From assembly GCF_000313135.1 (NCBI RefSeq), contig NW_004457431.1:298935-362934 (forward strand): DNA of 64,000 nucleotides. The letters are read 5' to 3'. Source of the stretch: Acanthamoeba castellanii str. Neff (taxonomy: Eukaryota; Discosea; Longamoebia; Acanthamoebidae). Position numbers and translations under genes: made by a program. Of the stretch, positions 21,257 to 32,749 are shown one piece after another. Within the stretch, counting starts at the first letter, position 1; each line of letters starts with the position of its first letter. The notes below the pieces were generated by a model. That model was not told the origin of the DNA, did not search any database, and saw nothing but the letters and a program-made list of their open reading frames with translations.

Positions 21257-21735
21257 CTTCAACGAGGTGTGTCGAGCTCTATTTACACCGATTTAAATCG
21301 AGCGCAACGCGACGATGCTGTACTTTGTTCGATGAAGAATCGTTTATGGTTCCTCTGTTATGTTCCTCGGTTGGCAATGCAGAAGAGGAATGTAGCTGAC
21401 CGACCACCTTCGCTTCCTGTCTTTCCTTAGTAACCAAGAGCCACGGTCAAAGCCAAAGCTTCGGTGCTGCGTCGCTGTTTGGCGCAAAAAAGTGCACGAG
21501 CACAAGAGCAAGACACGACACTCGAGAGCAGCATGTCAAACTCGCGCGAGAGAGTTTTGGAGAGCCGTGTCACAACATCAAGCATCATGTCGAGAAGACG
21601 CAGGGTCACAGAGCTCTCGTAGCGGAGGACGGGGATGGCTGGAACGAACACGCTGTGCTTTCGCCTAGTTGCATATTTTACATTCCACAGCCGTTGCAAA
21701 GGGGGTTGCGCACAGGTTGGGGCTGGTCCATCATC
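21257..21735. other. Divergent promoter region between LIM-RGS and MFS transporter genes
   Basis: About 480 bases separate the two divergent start codons. No open frame with recognisable content, repeat or RNA gene is seen. It presumably holds both promoters. Confidence 0.45.
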
Positions 21736-22676
21736 ATGGCTACGACACACGCACGGCACGGCGGTAGGGAAGCGTTGTGGCGCGACGGTGTGGATGCTGA
21801 GGAGGAAGTCGACGAGGAGGACATGCGAGCGACCAAGAGCAGCGTGCAGGACGATGAGGAGTACTCGGAGCACGCTCTGCTGGACCGAGATAATGGCTTT
21901 ACCCCTAGCACGCCCCCTTCCTCATCTTTCGGTGCGTCTGTCACCATTCGATGAGGAAGTAGAACGCATCGGGAACGGTTGGTTCCAGTACACGGTACAC
22001 CCCCCCCCAATTATTTTTTTTCTTATTTTCCTTTTCCTGAGCCGCTGGGGTGCCCTTGACCCACCAGGCCATATCGCTACTCGGGTTGGGCAACGCATCG
22101 GATGCTGTGGAACTGCTGGCCATCTCCTACATTCTGCCCGAGCTCCCGGACATCACCTCGGCACAGAAGGGTCCGTTTGTTTGAGGTTTGTGCGAGCGGC
22201 CGCATGCGCGAGTGTGCGTTGCACTAACGTGCATACGATTGCGCCACCGCCCTCAGGAGCTCTGTCGGCAGCCATGTTTGGCGGGATGCTGGTGGGAGGA
22301 ATGGTGGCCGGCCTGCTGAGCGATCGCCTGGGCCGCAAGCCCTGCCTCCTCGCGTCCCTCTTCATCAACGCCTTCTTCGGCCTGGCTTCTGCCTTCGCGC
22401 CAAACTGGGTATTCCTTTTATTGCTGCAACAGCACTTGGGCCATCATGCGCGCAGTACATCTGATTTTGTCTGCGTTTTGTGCCGCAGGTGATGTTGGTC
22501 GTGTTTCGAGTCCTGTCGGGCGTGGGAGTGGGCGGGTCAGTGCCCAGCGTGTGGACGATGGCCACGGAGATCCTTCCGCTTCATCGACGGGGCTTTTACA
22601 TCACCATCGTCGCCTGGTACGTGACGATGATTTCAGTTCGTTCTATGTCTCTTCCCTGCTCTGAATCTTACGCCTG

Positions 22677-22738
<62 letters not shown>

Positions 22739-24032
22739 CTCATCAAACAGGTGGTGGATGGTCGGAACGATCGGTACGGCCGGCCTTGCGTGGATCATGC
22801 TCGGTGCGCTTGACCTTTCCTGGCGATGGTTTGCGGGAGCCTGCGCCATCCCATCGCTCGTCTGCGGCGTACTCTCGATTTTCGTGCTCCCCGGTGCGTT
22901 AACGCCCTATCGCCCCCTCTCGCGGGCTGGCTGGCACTGGCGCTGACGCACGTCCTTGCGCGCCGCAGAGAGTCCGCGCTTCTTTTTGATCACACGGTCC
23001 TATGCGGAGGCGATCCACGTGTTGGATTGGATAAGCAGGACCAACGGCAAGGGTCCGTGCCGGCTCACCGAAGACGACCTCCTGCGCCAGGAGAAAGCGG
23101 ACCCCGACACCGACGACGCTGGCGAATACGCCGACGACGAAGTGGCGGTAGCCTCGCCGCACGTCGAGAAGCGGCTGCGTGTGAAAGAGGAGCGCGTGGT
23201 CCATGACCACCACTTCGAGCCCACCAGCGCTTCGTCTTCGTCCTCGGCTCGACGTAAGCAGCGGACGACTCCCAAGGCCCTGCTGGCCCCGCTCTACGAC
23301 CTGCTCCATCCGTCGATCGCCCGCACCACCGTGCTCCTCACCATCATCTGGTGGGCGCTCAACTTTGGGTGGTACGGCCTCACCCTCTGGCTGCCCACCC
23401 TCTTCGCCAAGGTACGCCCCACCCCGCAGGCTGGTGCGATGTGGTGGTACAGGCATACGTCTAACATGCGTGCTCGCTGTGCAATACGTAGGTGGGCTTC
23501 GCGGTGGACATCTATCAGGACACCTTCTTGGTGTCGGCATCCAACCTGCCGGGCAATATCATGGTCTCGCTCATCATCGACCGGGTGGGCCGCAAGAACC
23601 TGCTGGGCTCCACGCTCGTGATCTCCACTTGCCTCGTGGTGGTGCTGGCCTTTGCGCAGGAGTCCAAGGTCGCGGTGGTGACTCGCCTGCGTGTTCAACG
23701 CCATCTCCTGCGGCTGCTGGAACACGCTCGACTGCCTCTCGACCGAGTCCTTCCCCACCAAGCAACGCACCACCGCCATGGGCGTACTGACGTCGAGCGG
23801 TCGTCTGGCGGCCCTGACGGCGCAGTTCGTGAACGGGGCGCTCATCGATTCGTCCGTGTTCCTGCTCCTGATCGTGACCAGCGCCAACCTGATCGTGGGC
23901 GCGGGGGCCGCCTTCTTCCTCGTCGACACGGCCCATCGCCGACTGGCCGACGACGTGCGCGTCATCAACGAAGAAGACGACCCGGAGAAGAGGGACGACC
24001 CCATCATCCTCCACAGCCCCCATCGATCGTGA
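21736..24032 (+). CDS. Major facilitator superfamily transporter, SV2/SVOP-like
   Basis: An acidic cytosolic N-terminus (MATTHARHGG onward, with VDEEDM and DDEEYSEHALLDRD) leads to the SV2-family opening VERIGNGWFQYT, then LLGLGNASDAVELLAISYILPELP, GGMLVGGMVAGLLSDRLGRKP (the MFS motif-A loop) and VFRVLSGVGVGGSVPSVWTMATEILPLHRRG. A charged central loop comes next, then the second half with IIWWALNFGWYGLTLWLPTLF, a SLIIDRVGRKN motif-A repeat and TESFPTKQRTTAMGV. Twelve TM helices are expected. The substrate is unknown; relatives carry organic ions, sugars or nicotinate. The frame between the acidic N-terminus (to about 21930) and VERIGN (from about 21960) changes. It needs an intron of only 25-28 bases or marks a sequence error. 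The stop is TGA at 24030. Confidence 0.85.
22679..22738. repeat. Intronic CA dinucleotide repeat
   Basis: About 29 perfect AC/CA repeats lie inside an intron of the MFS gene, just upstream of the 3' splice site. This is an ordinary microsatellite. Confidence 0.95.
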
Positions 24033-24178
24033 TGAACTGTTGAACAGCTCTAGCGCAGACGACCGACCAATTTGAATGAAGCACGACCCAAGCGGTACTA
24101 ATACCGCTCGCTTTTATTTACATGGTGCACACTCAAGGTGGTGGTGGTGGTTATCATCTGGTGAATATCTCCAGGTGG

Positions 24179-25085
24179 TTACCACCACGCCCTGTCCTTC
24201 TCCTCCTTGACAAGGTCGAAGAGGAGGAACTCGACTCGCTTGTCATCCTCGTCGTTGCCGCCGACGAGATGCAGGCGCGTGCCGGCCTTGACGTAGGCGC
24301 CGTCGCCGGCCTCGAGCACGAGCTCCTCGTCGTTGCGGTCGTCGATCAGTCGCAGGCGGCCGCCGGTGTCGCACACGTGAAGGTAGCCGCACCGCTCCGG
24401 GCCGAATTTGTACGACACCGCCTCGTCCCTGGCCAGCAGCGACGCGAAGACCTGCGCGTTCTGGTTGACCACGACTGGCGCCTTCTTCTCGGTGTCGTCG
24501 TTGTCGTCCTTCTTGTTGCTGTCGCCGTGGTACTTGGAGCTGACGATGAGGCAGAGCCTGCCCTGCTTCTCGTCATCGGTGAAGTGGACGGTCTGGTAGC
24601 TGGGCTTGAGGTCCTGCTGGTCGGGCTTGAACCACACCTGCAGGAAGTGGACCGGCTTCGTGGGCGAGTGGTTGTACTCGCTGTGCATGATGCCGCTGCC
24701 GGCCGACGTGAACTGAACCCCGCCGCGCTTGATCTCCTCCTCGTTGTCCAGCGTGTCCTGGTGCTTGAGGCTGCCCGAAATCACGTAGCTGAAGATCTCA
24801 TAGTTGCTGTGCGGGTGCGCGCCGAAACCCTGTCGTTTGAGAATGAATGAACACATATGTGGTAAGTGGAAAGCCTTGGAAGGTCGAACAAAGAGTAAGC
24901 GGACGAGGTACCTCGCCGCCGGTGACGCGATCCTCGTTGAGCACGCGGAGGCTGGACCAGCCGGCGAAGTGCGCGTTGTAGTACATGGCGAACGAGAAGG
25001 TGTGGTAGGTGTTCAGCCATCCGTGGTTGGCGTGGCCCCTGTCCTGCGACTTGCGGACCTTGATGTTCTTGGCGAGGCTGCTCAT
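24179..25085 (-). CDS. Pirin-family bicupin protein (YhaK type)
   Basis: Two exons (25085-24912 and 24829-24179) give 274 residues. The first cupin carries the pirin hallmarks: [73 protein letters not shown]. The metal-ligand set (H-x-H in AHPHSN, a Glu in YEI, and a His in MHSEYN) is complete. The second cupin is weaker, as in all pirins ([24 protein letters not shown]). Members are Fe-dependent and include quercetinase-like enzymes and transcription cofactors; which applies here is unknown. A charged loop [11 protein letters not shown] sits mid-protein. The next in-frame upstream codon that could start is a TTG, so the ATG at 25085 is used. Confidence 0.92.
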
Positions 25086-25159
25086 GTTATTGGCGAGTGT
25101 GGTGAGTGTTGCTGCTGGTTGTTGGTGTGGCAATGGGCACCTGAGCTTTTGTGGTAGGC

Positions 25160-25192
25160 CCGGGCCGAGACCGGGCCGAAACCGGGCCGAAC
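25160..25192. repeat. Three tandem 11-base GC-rich units upstream of the pirin gene
   Basis: Three copies of CCGGGCCGARA/C stand head to tail about 75-107 bases before the pirin ATG. The spacing suits a promoter element or a 5'UTR repeat, but no function is shown. Confidence 0.5.
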
Positions 25193-25322
25193 AGAAGTTG
25201 CTGTTCGTTGCTCTGGGCTTGGCATTTTTATCATTTTTAGAATTCCTTTATGTTAACCGCGAATAAAACCGATGCAGCACAGGATTCTAAAAAAATGTGG
25301 TCGTGCAGCCAAAGAGCCTTGC

Positions 25323-26361
25323 TCAGCGAACAAAGACGGAGCGGATGAGGGACAGCAGCTGCGGGTGGTCTCGCTTGAGATCGGAGACGGAGCGTTCGGC
25401 TCTGGTGTGAGAGCAGGTGGCGGGCGGGACGAAGAGCGACGGAGGGATGGACGCCGGCTTCAGGTTCGACCACCAGGTGAATGCATACTCCAACGACTCG
25501 GCGGTTTGGCCCTGCAGGCGACAGCGCGGACACAAGGGTACGGTGAGCTGCGACTCGCGCAAGTCGAACGATAGAGTGGAATGCGACGCACGCGGGCCAT
25601 GGTGAAGGCGATGGGGATGCAACGGGTCTTGTCGCTCTGCAACATCTGGAGGATGAAGTTGCCCGGGTGGCCCGACATGGTCCACTGGCTGGCCTTCTCG
25701 GTGCCCACGATGATGAGGCCCTTGTAGTTCCAGTCCGTGGCATTGGTGCAGTAGCGCTGGAAGCACGGGACGTCTGCAAAGCGAACACATGATTGGTGAT
25801 GTTGTGGACTTATAAACCAACCAAGCCACGCATGCCCTCAACGTGGAGTAGTGGTACCTGCGGTGCACTGGATGGACGTGCACTTGTGGGTGCCATCAGT
25901 TACGTTGACCACATAGACCCCCGTCTGCGCCGGAGGGCCACCAAGTCGCAGCGTAAGCACCACACCCAACGAGGAGTGCCCGTCGGCACCAACAGCATGT
26001 GATGTCCGGGTGCGTACCGGTAGGCTGTACACTTGGTAGGTGTCGTTGCCAAACATAACAAGGGCGTACGAGCCCTGCTGTTCATCGTAGTATCCATTTC
26101 CAATCTGCGCATTAGGAGCTCCTACGGGCGTCAAAAGCCGACGGATTCCTTCGTTAGTGCCGTTTCGTCATGTGCTGAATCGAATGAACCAAAAGATGAA
26201 GTCAAGATTAGCGGATCAAAGGGGGACGGCGAACCGGCGACGTTGGTGAAGGATTCGATACGGAAGGAGAACGACGCCGGAGCGCAGCAGTGAGGGTCGT
26301 CGCCCAATGCCACCGAAGCCAAGCTCAATAAAAGAACCACCACCAGAGGTTGGAACCTCAT
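25323..26361 (-). CDS. Secreted or lumenal Cys-containing protein, unknown family
   Basis: The signal peptide is MRFQPLVVVLLLSLASVALG from the ATG at 26361. Exons in phase: 26361 to about 26196, about 26121-26021, about 25932-25860, about 25774-25604, about 25513-25323. The mature protein starts DDPHCCAP. It has GYYDEQQGSYALVMFGNDTYQVYSLP and TGVYVVNVTDGTHKCTSIQCT, then the Cys-bearing run DVPCFQRYCTNATDW. N-glycosylation sequons include NDT, NVT and NAT. The middle half reads like a beta-sandwich (alternating hydrophobic strands). I do not recognise the family. Secretion or entry into the endolysosomal lumen is the only safe statement. It shares its start region with the divergent beta-lactamase-like gene, whose ATG lies ~190 bases away. 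Confidence 0.7.
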
Positions 26362-26547
26362 CTTCGTTTTCGTTCTTTTTGTGGCCTCATTTCGCTTTCG
26401 TTTTCTCTCATTGGTCGCACTTTTCCCGGTTTTTCTTTGGCACACATAAGGGCCAATAGCCGCCGTGTGCCCACTTCTCGTCTCTTTTCTTCTTGGTTGA
26501 ACCAACCCGGTTGTGGCTGGCCTCTGCCCAGTTGCTTACAAGCACGA

Positions 26548-29282
26548 ATGAAGCTCACAACAGAAAGGCTGCTCCTCGCTGCGGCGCTCTTGCTGGTGCT
26601 GGCCTGTGCGGCACCGCGGCAATGCGCCGGACTGCCTTGGGAAGAGGCCCAGCGCGTGCTGTACAACCAGCAGCTACTACGGAGTGGTGGTGGCAACGGC
26701 GCGGCCACGGTGAGCAAGCGCGACCTCATCCTCGACTTCCCCATGTGCCCCAACCACCCCCGTGCCGTCCCTCAAGCTTTCATCAACCAACGCGTACGCC
26801 TCGTGCCTTTCCTCCTTCACTTCCGGAAACTTGGCAGTTACCACACAAACCGGACATTGTTCAAATTGTTGCGGGACTCGCGTGCGTGTCGTGTCGTGTC
26901 GTGTCGTGTCGTGTCGTGTCGTGTCGTGTCGTGTCGTGTCGTGTCGTGTCGTGTCGTGTCGTGTCGTGTCGTGTCGTGTCGTGTCGTGTCGGGTGGTCGT
27001 TTTACAGTTCATGCCGGAGCGGCTGCGCGAGGCCATCAAGAACATCAGTGCTTCTTTCCAAACGGCAGCGCAGGCGAACGGGGTCCAAGCGCTGTCGGTG
27101 GGCATCGTGTACGACCAGGAGCTCGTGTGGGAGCAGGGCTACGGCCTCATCGACCCCTCCGACCCCTCCTCGTATGCGGCACAACTCCACCAACTTCCTT
27201 AAGGACCGCCACATTGCACCATGCCACTTACTCACACCCACGCGGGCGGACGCGCAGACAAGTGGACGCGAACACGATCTACCGCGTGGGATCGATCACC
27301 AAGCTGATCACCAACATCATGCTCTTCCAGCTGAGGGACCAGGGCAAGCTCTCGCTCGACGACCCCGTCAGCGTACGCCACTCCGATTCCAAGAACACGC
27401 ACGCATGAACACATGTTTTTACCTCCGAAGACCACACCCACAGAAATACGTGCCGGAGTTGGTGTGGCCGACGCCCTTCAAGAACAACCCCGGCATCACC
27501 TGGCGCTCCCTCGCCGGTCAGATCAGGTACCACACACTACACACAAAGAGATTCGTGATAAACAAGAAACCACCACTAAACGTGATGGTGGCGACGGTAG
27601 TGGCCTGACGGGAGCGACACCCTGCAACTTTTTCACCATCTTGGAGCCCTTCCTGGGCGATGCATGCGAGATCTCCAACGCCGAGGCGTGGAAGCGCGTC
27701 ACGGCCGATCCGGTGCGTGGTTCATGAACGCATTTCCCCGCGTGATAGGGGGTAACTGACCCCCAATAATTCTTCGCCAGCCGTCGGTGCCGATGTGGCA
27801 GGACCCGCATTACGCCGACGGGGCCTACGCCATCATCGGGCGCGCGCTAGAGTCCGTCGTGGGCATGTCCTACGAGGACTACATCACCCAGCACATCTTC
27901 AAGCCCCTCGGTAGCCCCCCCCCCCATCCCTAACGATCTCTCTTTGTCGAACCCCGCTCACTCCCTTTTTGTTTCCGCTTCGGTGCGAACCATCACACAC
28001 ACAGGAATGGACAGCTCGTTCTTGGCCTACAACTCGTGGTCGGACATGGCCAAGAGGGTGCCGCCGGGCAAGGTGGGCAATACCACCTTCCCGTCGTTTG
28101 TGGCGCACGCCGACCTCAACTGGGCACGCGCGACTGGCAACGTACCTCTGCGCCCACCGCTGTCCGCGTTACCCTGTATCCTCGCCCACCTCACTTTCGC
28201 GACGTTGTGGTGCTGCAGGTGTACTCCACAGTGAGGGACCTGGCCAAGCTGGCGTCGCTCTTTATGGTGGGCCAGGACGAGCGCAAGAACGTGCTGGGCA
28301 TCTACTCTAGCACGCTGCGCGAGATGCTCACCCCGTCGTTCGTCAATGACGAGCAGGTAACGACCCCTGCCTGCCCATCCTGCATCGATGACCGGTCGCG
28401 GCGGTTGTTCGACTCACACCCCCAATCGCGCCTGCTTTCGGTTGCAGACGAGCGGGTACGGGTACCCGTTCGAGGTGTACCACAGCCGCGCCTTTGGCAA
28501 GGACATGCCGCCCTACTGGGTCCGCATCAAGGCCGGCATGATGCCGGGCTACTTCAGCGTGCTGGCCATGTTCCCCGAGGTCAAGACCGGTACGACCATC
28601 ATTCCCGATCACGTGAGTACTGAGTGACCATTGGTGACGGTGTGCCACGTCTCTCCAGCGATGATCATGCAGACCAACAGCCTCATGATGCCGTGGGAGC
28701 AAATCGCCCTGCTGCTGCCGGCCATCGAGCAGACGCTGTGGGACCTGCAGCCGACCCCCAACAATCCGGGCAACCTCACGGCCTACGCGGGTACCTACGT
28801 GGCATCCGTTCTCGGCGGGTACGGACCCACACACACCATTTTAACTCCTATGATCGAACAATCGCGATCTCATCTCCCGCGTATGACCAGGTTCATGTCG
28901 GGCAATGTCACCGTGACGCCTGATCTGCCCAACCACCAGCTCCTCATCGCCTTTAGCCTCGCCGGTAACCTTGCCCGCGACCGCCTCTTGTTGGCGCTCA
29001 CACACATGCGAGTACTCATTGGTGCCTGTTTGATGCACAGGAGTTGGCAGCGCACCGGCCAGTGTGGGCGCGTCGTTGGCCGTGTGGGAGCACGACAACA
29101 CGTTCCGCATGCTGGGTCCGAACCCGGGCACCGCTGGCTGCATGTACGTCGAGACCGGTTACACCAACGTGCTAGTCCACTTCAAGGTAGGCGACCCCTC
29201 GTGGTTCGGCGGACCCACCCAGGTCGTGTCGTTCGAGGCGCCCACCGACCCCTTCTACGGCTGGGTCTTCACCAAGCAGTGA
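26548..29282 (+). CDS. Secreted serine beta-lactamase/LACTB-like hydrolase
   Basis: The signal peptide LLLAAALLLVLACAA follows the ATG at 26548. The core is a serine beta-lactamase/penicillin-binding fold of the class C/esterase branch: ALSVGIVYDQELVWEQGYGLIDPSD, IYRVGSITKLITNIMLFQLRDQGKLSLDDPVS (catalytic S-x-x-K in GSITK), then YADGAYAIIGRALE in the Y-x-N position. The motif reads Y-A-D here, so the usual Asn is an Asp. Later parts include GMDSSFLAYN, VYSTVRDLAKLASLFM and YGYPFEVYH, then a C-terminal beta-rich part (NPGNLTAYAGTYV and YTNVLVHF). In eukaryotes such proteins are proteases or esterases rather than antibiotic-resistance enzymes. About nine introns interrupt it; the first holds a long GTGTC repeat. 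The end is TGA at 29280. Confidence 0.85.
26885..26992. repeat. Intronic pentanucleotide repeat GTGTC, about 21 copies
   Basis: A near-perfect GTGTC array sits in the first intron of the beta-lactamase-like gene, just before the 3' splice site. It is open in several frames and produces spurious ORFs. It shares the core GTGTCG with repeats in other introns. Confidence 0.95.
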
Positions 29283-29349
29283 ATGCAGCCCTCCTATTCA
29301 ATTTTTATTTTATTTTATTTTATTTATTCACAATTAATTGTTTTCTTAA

Positions 29350-29355
29350 AATAAA
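29350..29355 (+). terminator. Poly(A) signal AATAAA of the beta-lactamase-like gene
   Basis: An AATAAA stands about 70 bases after the stop, following an A/T-only tract of TTTTA units. Confidence 0.55.
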
Positions 29356-29525
29356 GAAAATATGACAACTTTATCTTGACCTGCTCCTCCGGAGGCAGCA
29401 GCGGCAACAGCCGACAAGGCGGGCGCCTCAATTGCAGAGCGATGCGATTGGCGTATGGTGGCGAGGGCGACGCCTCGGCTTGTCCCAGACCAGTCGGTCA
29501 GCAGCAGTCACAAACTCAGTTCAAC

Positions 29526-32519
29526 ATGGTGCGCCAGGCGGAAGGGCACGTAGCGATACTCGGGATGGCCGTGTTGGTGGGCGCCTATCTCCTGCTCACC
29601 GCGCCGCCGGAGGGTCAGCCACGCTCCTCTTCCTCCGCGCTCTTCATCAGAAATGCGAAGATTTGGTCAGGGGAAGATGAATCGAATGATGAAGCGGATT
29701 CGATCTTGGTGATCGACGATTTGATCGTCGCCGTAGGTCTCGAATCATCTCCGGACATGCAGCGGCACCTCCGACAGCACTTCGGCACACTCCAAGTACG
29801 CACGCCACCTCCCGTTCCCTTATTACAATAATTATTTGTCTAAGAGAAGGAAATAGAAATGTTTAAATAAATAATAATATGCCTGTGTTGCAGGAGCTTG
29901 ATGGAGAGGGGCGAATGCTGGTGGTGCCCGGCTTCATCGACAGCCACGTCCATTTCCTGATCAGCGGCTGCGGTCTCGCGTCGGTGCACCTCCGCGACGT
30001 GGCATCAAAGGCCAGCTTCATCGACCGCATCGCCCAGCACGCCCGCACGCGGCCCTCGGGCGCCTGGATCCGCGAGGGTGCGACCGAGATGCTCTCGACC
30101 GCAGCCAGAGTGGTGTTAGCTGATCGCGACACACGGCACGCACACGCACACGCACACGCACACGCACACGCACACGCACCACAGGTGATTGGGATCACGA
30201 GAAGTGGGGCGGTGAGCTGCCCACGCACGAGTGGATCGACGACGTGACGCCCGACCACTTCGTGTTCGTATGCCGGCTCGACGGCCACATGTGTCTCGCC
30301 AACGCGAAGGCCCTGGCCGCCGCGAACATCACCAAGGACTCGCCCGAGGTCGCGGGCGGCACCATCACCAGGTCAGTCCCACACCGTCGCCATCGCCATC
30401 GTCATCGACAGAACACACACACACACAACCGCTTTGACACGTAATCGGGTGCCACAGGGACCCCGTAACGGGCGAAACGACGGGCATTCTCAAGGACCGA
30501 GCCATGGAGCTGGTGTGGGCGGTCATCCCGAAGCCTTCCGATGAGGAAGAAGGTGAGTCCATCTTCATCTTAAGAGATGCGTGTGAATTGGTCCACTCAT
30601 TATTGTGACTCTCACACACGCCACGCTGAATATCATCAGACGCCTGTTTGGAGGCGGCCATGTCGCATGTGCTCAAGCATGGCGTGACATCAATCCACCA
30701 CATGGCGTACACATGGAACGACATTGCCGTGTTCAAAAGGTTCGGTTCAACACCATGGGCGATCGGGTTGGAGCGCGAGGCTGATGGTGTGAGGCCCATT
30801 GTCGCTGTTTATTGGGCTGCGCACAGGGCGTGGGAGAGGAAGAAGCTGCGCACGCGGATCTACGCCGCCGTGCCCCTTTCCTCGTGGGAGCAGCTGGCCG
30901 AAGAGAAGCAGCGACTCGGTAACTGCTGCAGGATTCAGGCGGGGATGAGTTTTGTGCTTTACTCACCTGCTCACCGCCGTCGATGCGCAGGGATTCCGGT
31001 GGAGCAGCGAACGTGGGGAGATGACTGGTTCCGCATGGGCAACCTCAAGGTTCACACTTCCGCCCAACAGGATCAATGGCCAAGCGTGTGCGTGTACGCG
31101 CTCAGTTGGTCACACTCACCTGGCTGGTGCTCTGCGGGGCTTCGCCGCACAGGCATTCGTGGACGGTTCGCTGGGTTCTCATACGGCCTACATGTTTGAG
31201 CCCTTCGCTGACACACCCGACCAGGGTACGAACCATGACCTTGGAAGCCCTCACTACCATCGCACCGCGCTTGGAGAAGCCTGCCTGATGCGATCCACTT
31301 GACTCAGATACGAGCCTGATGCTGGCTACCGAGGAGGAGCTGAGCGCCTGGACGCTGGGCGCTGACAAGTAGGTGCTCCCGCAGATGCACCTACCACGTG
31401 CACTTCCCAATTCTTCCTGTTCTCATCGATCGCGCCGGTAACAGGGCGGGGCTGCACCTCTCCATCCACGCGATCGGAGACAAGGCCAACCACCTCCTGC
31501 TCGATGCCTACGAGCGGCTCATCCAAATCAACGGCCAGAAGGACCGTCGCGTGCGCATCGAGCACGCCCAGCACCTGAGGTGCGCATTTGCGTGGCCGCA
31601 GGCCTGCCCCCAATCGCCGAATGCCTTACAAACCCTCATCACTGATTCGTTTGTTGCTTTATAGGGAGGAGGACCAGTTGCGCCTGGCCAAGATGGGCGT
31701 GATTGCGTCCATGCAGCCCTACCACGTCAGTGACGACGGCCGGTGGGCCGACCGAGTGCTCGGCCCCAAGAGGACCAAGGAGGTGCGTAACTACCCTGAA
31801 ACGGTTATCGTGTGTGGTTAGTGTGGCTTAAAACGTGGTAATTGGGTACGGGGGGGGGAGCCCAGGCTTGGCCGTTCCGCTCGCTCATGGACAAGAACGT
31901 CACCCTCGCCTTCGGTAGCGATTGGTTCGTGGCACCGCCCGTGCCCGTGCTGGGCATCGGCGCCGCTGCCACGCGACTCACCCTCCAGCAGATCGAAGAC
32001 CTCGACATCCACCAGCAGCGACAGCACGCATCGGTATATATATTGATACTCGCAACCACATCCGGCCGCGTGCGTTACTTTCGCCTTTGGCTTGGCTAAC
32101 CCACGATGACGGTCGTGCACTGTGTGGCCAGGACGTTGACACCGCCAAAGCGGACTGGCAGGACGGATGGGTGCCCGAGCAGAAGATAACCGTGCGAGAA
32201 GCCCTCCGCGCCTACACTGTTCACGGTACGGACCCAATGAGAGTGTGTGAGTTAGGCCATCAACCAATCAATCAATTGTTGTTGATGGGTACTACAACTA
32301 CTTGCAGGTGCGTACGCTTCGTTCGAGGAGGACAAGAAAGGCCGCATTCGCCCGGGCATGCTGGCCGACTTGGTGCTGCTCGACCGCGACATCACCCAGG
32401 CCGACACCAAGCCTCATGGGTCGATGCAGCCGCGCGACGCGGCCCGCCATATCTGGAACACTCGCGTGGAGGCCACCATCGTCGGCGGCCGCCTTCTCTA
32501 CCAGAAGTCCCAACCGTGA
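29526..32519 (+). CDS. YtcJ-like metal-dependent amidohydrolase with N-terminal membrane anchor
   Basis: An N-terminal hydrophobic segment ([18 protein letters not shown]) suggests a signal anchor. Then come [13 protein letters not shown] (the N-terminal beta-sandwich), [16 protein letters not shown] with the metal-binding H-x-H, and [17 protein letters not shown]. Later motifs are [62 protein letters not shown] (metal His), [11 protein letters not shown] (metal His), [13 protein letters not shown] (catalytic Asp) and a terminal [12 protein letters not shown]. The order and spacing fit the amidohydrolase 3/YtcJ subfamily; the substrate is unknown. About 11 introns interrupt it; one holds a CACACG repeat at 30135-30178. 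The start at 29526 is the first ATG ahead of the anchor; the stop is TGA at 32517. An AT-rich TTATT array follows. A lumenal or secreted location is inferred. Confidence 0.88.
30135..30178. repeat. Intronic CACACG repeat
   Basis: About seven tandem hexanucleotide units sit just before a 3' splice site in the amidohydrolase gene, like the array at 17015-17063. Confidence 0.9.
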
Positions 32520-32521
32520 AG

Positions 32522-32577
32522 GATATTATTATTTATTATTTATTATTTATTATTTATTTAGCATTTATTTATTTTAA
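32522..32577. repeat. AT-only TTATTTA repeat between amidohydrolase and V-ATPase E genes
   Basis: A run of TATT/TTA units follows the amidohydrolase stop directly. It is the likely 3'UTR of that gene and lies about 170 bases ahead of the next start codon. Confidence 0.8.
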
Positions 32578-32749
32578 CTCCGTCGATAGAGGAAAGTTCG
32601 AGTCTGGTTTCTCCGCCAGACCAGAAGTTGCCGGTGCTGCTTCCGGCCTTTGCTTTTCGCCTTCGTGTTTGTCTTTGATCACTTTCATTCGATTCGAATC
32701 GAGTCTTTGTACATCCCCTCAAGAGAGTCACTTCTTCAGCGTTGCCAAG

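Noticed and set aside
26493..27608. 371-codon plus-strand frame containing Arg-Val-Val-Ser-Cys repeats
   Set aside because: It runs through the GTGTC intron repeat. The true exons are in other frames and are joined by splice sites flanking the repeat.
30135..30178. Possible Z-DNA or telomere-like block
   Set aside because: CACACG repeats are ordinary microsatellites here; the sequence is not a telomere repeat and lies inside an intron.
29526..32519. Amidohydrolase called as a dipeptidase or imidazolonepropionase
   Set aside because: The order of motifs ([36 protein letters not shown]) fits the YtcJ/amidohydrolase 3 group better.
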